A stretch of 64,000 bases of DNA from Saprolegnia diclina VS20 (Eukaryota; Oomycota; Saprolegniomycetes; Saprolegniales; Saprolegniaceae). How positions within the stretch are numbered: position 1 is the stretch's first letter; the number at the start of each line of letters is the position of its first letter. Below are positions 55,539-64,000 of the stretch, piece after piece. The notes below the pieces were generated by a model that saw nothing but the letters and a program-made list of their open reading frames with translations, was not told the origin of the DNA and did not search any database. The translations under genes and the position numbers were made by a program. The stretch covers positions 432,778 through 496,777 of the forward strand of contig NW_008246090.1 of assembly GCF_000281045.1 (NCBI RefSeq), read 5' to 3'.

Positions 55539-56864
55539 TTAGAGCGGGCAGAGCTTCGACTCCATGCGCTTCACGGCCTGTGCGAGCCGGTCAATCTGCT
55601 CCGTGTGTTGACCAAGCGTCGCAAACATCGAGCCTTGTTGCGACGCCAAATGTTGCTGCGTCTCGGTCGTCTTGCAAAGTAGATCGAGCAGCATGTCTTG
55701 CATCTTTCCGTCGCCCTCGACCCCTTTGCTTGTCGGTTCGATGGGCGAGGACGTCACGGGCGGCAGCAGGTCGAGCATCGGCGGCATCGGGCCGAGCGAT
55801 GGCGCCGGGCCAAAGTCGGGCGTGAGCCGCACCGTCGGCGCTGGCTCAATCGACTTGATCAGCGACCGGTCGTCAAACGACGCGGCTTGGCGTCGCCGCC
55901 GATGCCGGTAGCGCAACTCGAAGACCCGGCGCTCCTCCATGTCCTTCATGATGCTTTGTGCGAGGCTCTCGAGCGTCCCGAGCTTTTCGCAGTCAGTGCG
56001 CGGCGCTGTATCAAACACGGCGAGCGTCCCGATTACGTGGCCGCCCGGTGTCGTCAATGGCGCGCCGGCGTAGAAGCGAACGCCGCTCTCGACGAGCGGG
56101 CTGCGCTCAAAACGCGAGTCCAGCGTGGCGTTGAGCACGGCTTGTGGCCGCCCCGAGGCGACCACCGCCTCGCAGAACGCGAGTTTTCGTGGCACCGACG
56201 TCTTGGCGAGCCCGAGCTTGGCCTTGAACCACTGCCGGTCCTTGTCCATAAAGCTCACGACCGCGATCGGACACTCCATCGTGTTTGCCGCAAGGTCGCA
56301 CCAGATGTTGAACGTCTCGTCCGGCGGCGAGTAGAGCACGTTATACGCCTGGAGCGCTTCGAGTCTATCGGCTTCGTTGGCTTTCTCAGCTGCGGCGTCC
56401 AAGTCCACCTCGTCGAGCGAAGCGCCTCGGTCGCGATGCAGCGAGTACTCGATGCTGGGCACGCCATCCTCGACGAGGGGCGAAAATAGTAAGAGGTCGT
56501 CGGCCACCGGGTCGGTCGTGAAGCGGTCCGAGTCGATCGTGTACGAGAGATGCGAGGAGACGGCGGCTTTGCGCTCGGGTGGGCCTTCGAACGCGCATGT
56601 GGCGCACGTCTTGATGGGCATGTGACGCTCGGGCGCCAAGTGGACGAGCTTGTGCAAGATGCATTCTTTGCAAAAGAGCTGCCCGCACTACAGTTGGTCA
56701 ACGTAAGAGATCAGCACACACGGGCGCCGACGTACGAGACGGCAGTGGTGGCGGCGGCGAAAGAGGTTGTGAAACTTCTTCGAGCACGCGTCACAGCGGT
56801 ACCGCTCCTTCTTGGAGACCCATTGCGACGGCGGCAGAATGTCTTCGAAGCGGATCTCGTGCAT
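55539..56864 (-). CDS. FYVE-GAF coiled-coil protein, copy G
   Basis: FYVE finger: QWVSKKERYRC, LFRRRHHCRL|CGQLFCKEC and IKTCATC, with the usual intron (about 56690-56735). RRRHHCR keeps the basic patch; WVSK departs from WxxD. GAF: VLYSPPDETFNIWCDLA, FMDKDRQWFKAKLGL, RFYAGAPLTTPGG. Tail: TTETQQHLASQQGSMFATLG and QIDRLAQAVKRMESKL. Its linker lacks the PWPKPP block of the other copies. ATG 56864 (MHEIRFEDILPPSQW) is the first methionine; the frame is open well upstream without another ATG, so a 5' exon may exist. Confidence 0.82.
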
Positions 56865-58138
56865 GCGGAAGAACTTGGTAAGTGCTTCTTCGTTGCACCG
56901 TTGGACGAAGCGCCAGTGGCACCGCGCCCCATCGAGATCATCATCGCGCAGTTGCCTTCTTGTGTGTAACCAGATCGAAGTTCGAAGGCGTGACGGGGCA
57001 CGCCCTCCGGTCGCGGATCCCACACATCGAAGATTCGCAGGTAACCGCCAATCGGCAAACTCGCGATCGTCCAGCACTCGTGTCGTGCTCGCGACAGCGT
57101 GCAGGTAGAAGCGATCGGCGTGGCGTTAGGACGCGATTCGAAGGAAACGTCATCGCTCAGGTGTGTGCGCCCGTCTGGCCCCAGTCGTTGAAGAAGGCCA
57201 GGCGTTTCTCACCCAAATCCCTCGCGGCTACTTGCATTTGCCACATGCGCACTGGCGCGAAATTCATGGACCAAACGAGTGCGACGATCCAGTGACGGTG
57301 CTGCCCACAAAGCGCTCCACACAATGGCCGCTTGGGTTGTCGCTGCACGCTCCTATAACCGTAGGTCTCTGCTGCCACGTGGTGCGACGGCTCGCTGGAC
57401 TTAAGCGTTTGCAGCGACGTCTCCTCCACCACTCAAACGCCACCTTCTGTGGGGATCGACATCGTGGCACAAGCTCTCATCACCGTCGGTATGAGATTGC
57501 GACCCAGCCGCTCGTACTTCACGCGTTTCGAGGCGAGCGTAGCTGGCCCACCCACGTGCGTGCGTCTTGGTGCACATAATGGCTGCTTGCCGAGCACCTT
57601 CGACAATCGTACACGTGCCACCGACCTTCAACAGCCCAAGACTCAGCCCAAGGTACTCGCGCGCACCTACTTGCACACGAGCGGCTTGAGCCTTCTCCAC
57701 TAGTACGGTATATTACTGTATTATAGCAACCAGTATCCAGTGACTGGCAACCGACTTCAACTCGGTCGCTGCTGCCGGCGCCAAAATGGCAACCAACGTG
57801 CGTCGATTTTTCACCAGATTTTCACGCTGCTTGAAATCCCACGCAGACGAGGCGCGATGACTAGTGACGAAGCGTGCGTATACGACGACCAGGTCTGATC
57901 GGACAGAACCAGACCCCTAGAGTAAGCTCTTCGAGTTTGCTTCTTCTGCAAGCTACCGACGACGTTTCGCAAGCAGTCGCACCTACGGTAGGTGGGGCTG
58001 GCCACCTCTTGAGGTTGCCGTTTGCTCTTTGGTGTGGGATACTGTGGTAGCCAGGGACAAAGGACGTGGAGGCGACGTAGGGCTAATATTGTTATAGGTG
58101 GTATATACTCTAGTACATGCAGCGGGTAATAATGGGGA
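56865..58138. other. Intergenic region with long open but unsupported frames
   Basis: About 1.27 kb. On the minus strand the copy G frame remains open through RFYLHAVASTTRVLDDREF near 57100, without a start. A second minus frame near 57160-57430 includes LGEKRLAFFNDWGQ. These may be exons of a longer N-terminus or a decayed relative. From 57700 to 58138 nothing is seen. Confidence 0.35.
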
Positions 58139-59636
58139 TCATGCCTTCTTGGATTCGTCGGCCATGAGCTTGGCCTCCATGCGGGCGACTGCGTCCGCCA
58201 ATTTATTGATCTGACTACCGTGCGAGTTGATAGTGGCAAACATATTGCCTTGCTGACTCGCGAGCTGCTGCTGCGTCACCGTCGTGCGGCTCAGGAGATC
58301 CATGAGCATCGTCTCCATCTTGGGTGCGGGCGCGCCGGTCGCCGAGGCGGCGACAGCGGTCTCGGGCGCGGTCGCCACAAGCGCGGCTTCCGGCGCCGGC
58401 GGCGGCACCTCGGCGGCCACGGCAGGCACTGGCGCCACCGGAGCTGCCTCGGATGGTGTCGGCTCGGACACAGCAACCGACGAGTTGTTGGTCAACACCG
58501 ACGACCGGTCGGTGGCACCGGACGGGCGCTCCGCAGAACCCGCCGCGAGCTTGCGGTCCTCGAGGTTCTTCATGACAACCTGCGCGAGCTTTTCGAGGGT
58601 GCCAACGTCACCTGGGTCGCGCGTCCGTGCGGCGACGTCAAAGACGAACACCGTGCCGAGCACGCGGCCCGTGCCAGGACAAATGATGGGCGCCGCGGCG
58701 TAGAACCGAATGCCGGCGCGGCCCGTGACAAGCGGGTTCCGGTCAAAGCGATTGTCGAGGGACGTGTCGGCGACAAGGATCGGCTCCTTCGTATAGACGA
58801 CGTGCGCGCAAAAGGACACGTTGCGCGGAATCTCTTCCTGGATGAGGCCGACGCTCGACTTGAACCACTGCCGCGTCTCGTCGATAAAGCTCACGCCAGC
58901 GATCGAGCAATTGAGCGCTTTGGACGCGAGGTCGCAGATGATGTCAAACACATCGTCTTGCGGCGTGTCAAGAATGTCGTAGCTGTAGAGGTCCTCGAGG
59001 CGGTCGGCCTCGTCGGCGCAGGCCGGCGGCTTGGGCCACGCGTGCTCCCAGTCAAAGTCAAGGGGGTAGTCGCACGGCGTGCTCGCCGGCGGCAACTCGA
59101 TGGGTGTGAGCGGCGAGTTCATCGAATGCGTCCGGCCGCTGGTGCTGTGGTAGTGGCCGCGCGAGTGCGAGTGCTCCGAGACCGAGCTGCTAAAGCCATG
59201 CGGCGCCGCCGACGCGACGGTGGCCGGCGACGGCGCGACGCCCGAGCCTTCGCCAGGCGGGTTGGCGAACCCCATAACACATTGTACACAGACGCGCGCT
59301 TCGGTTTGGCCGACGCTGGGGAGCATGAGCTGCTTCTTGAGCGCGCACGGGCTGCAGACGATCTCACCACACTATGCATAGGCATGAGACATATAGGACG
59401 ATCGAGCATAGTGAGCGTACGACGCGGCAGTGGTGCTTTCGTCGAAAGGCGCTGAAATTCTTATTGCAAATGTGGCAGCGCTTGCGCTCCGAGTCCGAGA
59501 CCCACGACTCCTGTGACCGCAGCGCCTCGAGGACGATGACGTTGCCCTTGTTGAGCGCGGCCGCGTCCATCTCGACGGACGCGCCCCGGGAGAGCGCCGG
59601 CTGCACCATGCTGCTCACGCTCGGCTGCTTGTTCAT
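58139..59636 (-). CDS. FYVE-GAF coiled-coil protein, copy H
   Basis: FYVE finger: SWVSDSERKRC, FRRKHHCRV|CGEIVCSPC and ARVCVQC: all three FYVE signatures (WxxD, RKHHCR, RVC) are intact, so PI3P binding is likely. The intron is at about 59374-59420. Linker block YPLDFDWEHAWPKPP, then GAF: ILDTPQDDVFDIICDLA, FIDETRQWFKSSVGL, SFCAHVVYTKEP, RFYAAAPIICPGTG. A long Ala/Pro-rich segment leads to the tail TTVTQQQLASQQGNMFATIN and QINKLADAVARMEAKL. ATG 59636 (MNKQPSVSSMV) is chosen. It is the FYVE gene nearest to Vps34, and the two genes diverge. Confidence 0.88.
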
Positions 59637-60293
59637 CCTTCCAGTCACACGTAAAAATGAGCCCTCGGTAGCTGACTGCCTTGAATGTCCGAGGAAGCCA
59701 GCCAATCAGAGCGCGCCGGCTTTGGTTACTACGAATTACACGGCACATTTCGCAGCGCAGAAGCGGCCGCGGCGATCAATTTTGACCAATCCAAAGCTAC
59801 TTTATGCGAAAAAGACAGCCAATCCCAAGCGGCCAAAGCCAGATGCGTCTTGATTGGCTCTGGCCTTGGTTTGAAATCGGCATCGGATTGGGTCCCTCTG
59901 CCGCAGGGGCTTTTATTTCACGGGGCATACAAATACCAAGTGCGTTGGCCGATCAAGAGACGGCGCCGATTCTAGTGCGAGTGGCGTGTTTTTAGAACCG
60001 GCATTTTGAATCGGACGGATTATTGACGCGTTGACTGGAAGCGGAATGTATACCAGACTACTGCGACACGTATATTGCCCCCTGGGCTTTTCTACATATT
60101 CTAGCTCTTCGCGCGACGATCCACGCGTTATCCTTCCACGCCCGAGCACTCGGTGTTCTTGAAGCTGACCCGTGACGCTTCCTTGAACAACCGAATGCGC
60201 GTGCCATGTCTGCGTTCCCAAAGCGTTCGTGCATATTGCCCGCGACATTCTCGATTGTATTCGGCTGCTCGACGTTTCGATCCCCGTCCCATG
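59637..60293. other. Divergent region between FYVE-GAF copy H and Vps34
   Basis: About 660 bp up to an assembly gap. It contains five CCAAT/ATTGG boxes at 59702-59891. The part from 60158 to the gap shows an open frame (HIARDILDCIRLLDVSIPV) that may be a 5' exon of a gene hidden in the gap. Nothing can be proven there. Confidence 0.45.
59702..59891. promoter_or_regulatory. Cluster of five CCAAT boxes
   Basis: CCAAT at 59702, 59786 and 59819, and ATTGG at 59853 and 59887, within 190 bp and 66-255 bp upstream of copy H. NF-Y binds CCAAT boxes in eukaryotes; that it acts here is inferred. Confidence 0.5.
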
Positions 60294-60633
60294 NNNNNNN
60301 NNNNNNNNNNNNNNNNNNNNNNNNNNNNNNNNNNNNNNNNNNNNNNNNNNNNNNNNNNNNNNNNNNNNNNNNNNNNNNNNNNNNNNNNNNNNNNNNNNNN
60401 NNNNNNNNNNNNNNNNNNNNNNNNNNNNNNNNNNNNNNNNNNNNNNNNNNNNNNNNNNNNNNNNNNNNNNNNNNNNNNNNNNNNNNNNNNNNNNNNNNNN
60501 NNNNNNNNNNNNNNNNNNNNNNNNNNNNNNNNNNNNNNNNNNNNNNNNNNNNNNNNNNNNNNNNNNNNNNNNNNNNNNNNNNNNNNNNNNNNNNNNNNNN
60601 NNNNNNNNNNNNNNNNNNNNNNNNNNNNNNNNN
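60294..60633. other. Assembly gap (340 N)
   Basis: A run of N that hides the start of the Vps34 gene and possibly a short upstream exon. Confidence 0.99.
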
Positions 60634-63524
60634 CTCCGAGTACAAGTACTACCTGAGCAGCGCCGTCGACGTCGAGGTGACCTTCCTCCTCTCGTATGTG
60701 GACATGCCTCCGCAGCAGCTGCTGCAGCATGACAAGCCCACCGGCGACGAGCTCTTCCACGCGCCCGAGCTCGTGCAAGCCATGGGCTCGGCGTCCGAGC
60801 TCCAAAACTCGGCGATGAACGAGCTCTTTGTGAGCGCGCAGATCTTTGCCGACGGGCTGCCGATGCATACGATGCCGATCTGCACCAAGAGCCCGAGCAA
60901 GGTCAGCGCGTCGTGCTTGTACTGGAACGAGTGGATCACGCTGCCCGTCAAGTTTCGCGACCTCCCGCGCAATGCGGTCATTGCGCTCACGATCTGGGGC
61001 GTCGGCGAAGTGCCCGTCGGTGGCACGACCGTGCCCCTCTTTGGCCGCAACGGCCTCCTCAAGGACGGCGCGCTCTGCCTCCGTGTCTGGCCGCGCGTCG
61101 CCGCCGACCCGGACGTGCTCACGACGACGCCGTCCGACTACGAGCACGACAACCAAGCCGAGATTGTCACGCGGCAAATGGAGTGCTTTCGCCTCGACAA
61201 GCTCAAGGAGCGCTACGACCGCCACGAGATGCTCCGCCTCGACTGGGTCGACCGCATCACGAACCGCCGCATTGCGCGCATGCGCAGCAACGCCGAGTGC
61301 CCGGGCCCGAAGGAAGAATTTCCGTCGTACATTCATGTACGCAACGACCCCTGCCTCTGGATCGACCTCCCGTACTTTGGCCACCCCGTCGTGTACGAAG
61401 AAGAGCCGTACCCAATCCGGAATGCCAACCTCTACGGCGACGCAGCGACGCGGCCGCCCGCATCGCTCGCCGGCGAGACGCCAGCGGCGCATCCCCGGTC
61501 GCTGAGCCGCATTGGTAGATGGTGCTTTGCTTCTTTCTGTATCTGACAATATGGAATAGATAACACGACCGACTCGGCCCTTGTTGCTGTGTGGGACCCG
61601 GACCTCGCCGAGGACAACCCGGCCGAGCGCAAGTACCGCAAGCTCGCACGTGACATTCTCCGCGGGTCCATTGACCCGAATCTGAAGCCGAACCGCGAGG
61701 AAAAGTTTCGTATCGACAAGCTCCTCGGGTCGTCGAGCGACCACCTCAAGAACGACGAGAAGGACTTGCTGTGGAAGTTCCGGTACACGCTCGTCGAGAA
61801 CCGCAAGGCGATCGTCAAGTTCCTTCTGAGTGTCGACTGGCTCGACGAGACCGAGGTGACGCTCACGTCCGAGCTGCTCACGGCGTGGACCGAGATCGAC
61901 GTGGCCGATGCGCTCAAGCTGCTCGGTCCGCGCAAGGAGTTTCGGAGCGACCTCGTGCGTCATTTTGCAGTCGCGGCGCTCGACAAAGCACGCAACGAAG
62001 AGCTCCTGGACTTTCTTTTGCAGCTCGTGCAGGCGCTGCGGTACGAACGCCGCCACGAGGCGTCGCTCGGGCCGCTGGCGCGCTTCCTCATTTCGCGCGC
62101 GTGCAAGCACTTCAAGATGGCCAACTTTTTTTACTGGTACCTCCAAGTCGAGGTCTCGGACGTCCGCGACGGCGACATGTTTACGCGCATTCTGGAGCGC
62201 ATGCTCTCGCAGATGCGCGAGTCGGACGACGGTGTCGCGATTCTCAACATGCTCCAGACGCAGAACGAGTACATGAACCGTATCATGGCACTGCACTTGC
62301 GCGCCCGCGACGAAAAAGGCAAGAAGGATGCGAAAGAAGAGAAGCTCAAGCAGTACCTCAAGCAAATGGTGTGGCCCAAAGGCGTCCACATTCGACTGCC
62401 GCTGGACCCGTCGATCCATCTCTCGGGCATCGTGCCGACGTCAGCCAAGATGTTCAAGAGCGCGATGTACCCATGCGTGCTGGACTTTACCACGGTCCTC
62501 GTCGAAGCCGACGTGGCTGAGGTTGCGCATCGGGTTGCATTCCTTGTCGCTGACATAAGCTTGCGTAGGACACGGAAGCCACGTCGCTGCGCGAGTCGCT
62601 GAGTGTGCTCAACTCGGGCCCGTCGTCGTTTACGGCGCCGCCGCCGCTCACGTCCATGACGTCGAATCGCTTTCTGGGCTTGCGTCGGGACAAGGACGGA
62701 CCCGCGTACAAGGTCATGATCAAGAATGGCGACGATTTGCGCCAGGACCAGCTCGTCATGCAGATGTTTAGCCTCATGGACCGGCTGCTCAAAAAAGTGA
62801 ATCTGGACCTGAAGCTCGTGTCGTACCAGATTCTGGCCACGTCGCCGTCCGCGGGCCTCATGATGTTTGTCAACGATTCGTATCCGGTGTCGGGCGTCAT
62901 CTCCAACTACAAGACGATCCAAGCCTTCCTTCGCGCGCACAACCCAGACCCGAGCGGATACGAAGGCATTGCGCTCGAGGCCATCAACACGTACGTGCGG
63001 TCGCTCGCGGGCTCGTGCGTCTTTTCGTACATCCTTGGTATTGGCGACCGGCACTTGGAGAACGTCATGATGAAGAGCCAAGGCCACCTCTTCCACATCG
63101 ACTTTGGCTTTATCTTTGGCGCTGACCCCAAGCCGTTCCCGCCGCCCTTCAAGCTCACAAAGGAAATGGTCGAAGGCATGGGCGGCACCAAGAGCGAGCA
63201 CTACAACAAGTTTGAGACGCTTTGTTGCCAAGCCTACAACTGGTCTGATCGACTTGACGAAGCTCGGATGCTGATCACTGTCGTAGGCTGCGCAAGAGTG
63301 CGCCCATGATCCTCAACTTGCTCCACTTGATGGTGGACGCGGGCATCGAAGGCTACACCAACGACCCGCAGACGGTCCTCGCCAAGGTCGAAGAACGCTT
63401 CCGCCTCGATCTCACGGACGAGCAAGCCGAGCAGTTTTTCCTCCAGCTCATTTCGGACAGCATGAACGCCCTCTTCCCTGTGCTCGCCGACATTGCGCAC
63501 GACATTCGCGTCAAAATGCGATAA
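60634..63524 (+). CDS. VPS34: Class III phosphatidylinositol 3-kinase Vps34 (start lost in gap)
   Basis: The frame enters from the gap within the N-terminal C2 domain (SEYKYYLSSAVDVEV; LYWNEWITLPVKFRDLPRNA; VPVGGTTVPLFGRNG). Next is the helical PIK domain (DLLWKFRYTLVENRKAIVKF; LLDFLLQLVQALRYE; FLISRACKHF) and the lipid-kinase domain: KVMIKNGDDLRQDQ with the ATP-binding Lys, GIGDRHLEN (catalytic loop), HIDFGFIFG (DFG) and KEMVEGMGGTKSE. These follow human PIK3C3 in order, with all catalytic residues present. Introns: about 61515-61560, 62516-62570 and 63244-63287. It makes PI3P on endosomes and autophagosomes. Few residues seem to be missing in the gap. It lies next to the FYVE gene cluster. 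Confidence 0.93.
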
Positions 63525-63590
63525 GATCGCGTCGTAACCAAGTCGTAACCACCATATATATATGCACGTACCATATACATCCATCTTGCC

Positions 63591-63818
63591 ATGGCCCAAC
63601 GCGACACCAACAAGTTGCGCATTCGGTGGTGCAAACACACTCGACAGTTTGTGCCATCACCGTCGCCGCGTCCTGTCAAGAGCCCAAGAAAGGCCGTGCC
63701 ACCAACGACCACTGAGCAAAACAACAATGCTCCGACGGTCGCATCGCTCCACTTGCCACCGATTGAGGTCGTCGGCCTTGGTGCGGACGATGTGGCCAAG
63801 GTGGCTGCAGAGCTTTGA
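63591..63818 (+). CDS. Small basic hypothetical protein
   Basis: A 75-residue frame, MAQRDTNKLRIRWCKHTRQF, then Pro/Arg-rich and a hydrophobic end (LHLPPIEVVGLGADDVAKVA). The start is a good ATG 66 bp after the Vps34 stop, with a TATATATATG stretch just upstream. No family recognised. It could also be a first exon. Confidence 0.4.
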   Translation: MAQRDTNKLRIRWCKHTRQFVPSPSPRPVKSPRKAVPPTTTEQNNNAPTVASLHLPPIEVVGLGADDVAKVAAEL

Positions 63819-63879
63819 CTTCTCATGAGCTCATAGCACGCTGTAGTTTTTCAGCGTCGCCATCTTTCAAGAAGACACG

Positions 63880-64000
63880 ATGGCGCGGACGCCACTGCGC
63901 GTCTACGTGGACCTCTTTGCACGAATCCAGTTTTCGACCGACCTCGCCCGCATCGCAACAAACCGCAAGGCGCTCGAGCTCTTCCTCGAATGCTACGAGC
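63880..64000 (+). CDS. Start of an unidentified gene (cut by window end)
   Basis: ATG 63880 opens a frame with strong coding bias, MARTPLRVYVDLFARIQFST then DLARIATNRKALELFLECYE, running off the right edge. An initiator-like CCATCTTTCAAG lies 20 nt upstream. Forty residues are too few to name a family. Confidence 0.6.
   Translation, partial: MARTPLRVYVDLFARIQFSTDLARIATNRKALELFLECYE

Noticed and set aside
57163-57579. A 138-residue plus-strand frame
   Set aside because: It is His/Arg/Leu-rich with no motif, and competing minus-strand frames look equally open.
58220-59455. A 411-residue plus-strand frame
   Set aside because: Antisense shadow of FYVE-GAF copy H with Arg-rich random-like composition.
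60128-62419. A 763-residue minus-strand frame running through the N gap
   Set aside because: Antisense of Vps34; the gap only appears open because N translates to X.
1-64000. Transposase, reverse transcriptase, capsid, CRISPR or rRNA features
   Set aside because: None of the characteristic motifs or repeat structures was found on either strand.

Overview
The window looks like nuclear DNA from an oomycete, most likely a saprolegnialean water mould (Saprolegnia/Achlya/Aphanomyces type). The signs are GC-rich, densely packed genes; very short introns (about 36-60 nt) that mostly begin GTACG and almost always end in TAG; flagellum genes (dynein-2 intermediate chain, PDE6D, LRRC45); and a large family of FYVE zinc-finger proteins joined to GAF domains. 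The species cannot be fixed from sequence reading alone. Two runs of N (25968-26562 and 60294-60633) are assembly gaps, and each removes the start of a gene.

Region 1-31 kb holds ordinary host genes on both strands: the end of a Dug2-like WD40/M20 peptidase, a PGAP2IP/CWH43-C membrane protein, then three adjacent cilium/centrosome genes (LRRC45, PDE6D, DYNC2I1; the last two diverge from a promoter of about 91 bp). Next come a CCT-motif protein, a CLC chloride channel, a CAT-type amino-acid transporter, a RING-like/protein-kinase fusion, a WDR25-like protein, a small secreted cysteine-rich protein with an internal duplication, two divergent Jen1-type carboxylate transporters, a dUTPase and a small unrecognised gene.

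Region 32-60 kb is the striking part: a cluster of related genes built from FYVE fingers. It has three triple-FYVE genes, five FYVE-GAF genes, four short genes or remnants resembling only the C-terminal coiled coil of the FYVE-GAF proteins, and a decayed scrap of a triple-FYVE gene. Every one of the 14 FYVE-like fingers is split by a short intron at the same codon boundary. IQ, FHA, RMI2 and SHQ1 genes lie between them.

Region 60.6-63.5 kb, directly next to the cluster, encodes Vps34, the class III PI 3-kinase that makes PI3P, the usual ligand of FYVE domains. A possible small gene and the start of a further gene end the window.

A palindromic motif around TATCCGGATA recurs just upstream of four start codons (CLC, WDR25-like, dUTPase, RMI2) and may be a shared promoter element. 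All product names come from motif recognition and memory of family sequences; no alignments or searches were run.
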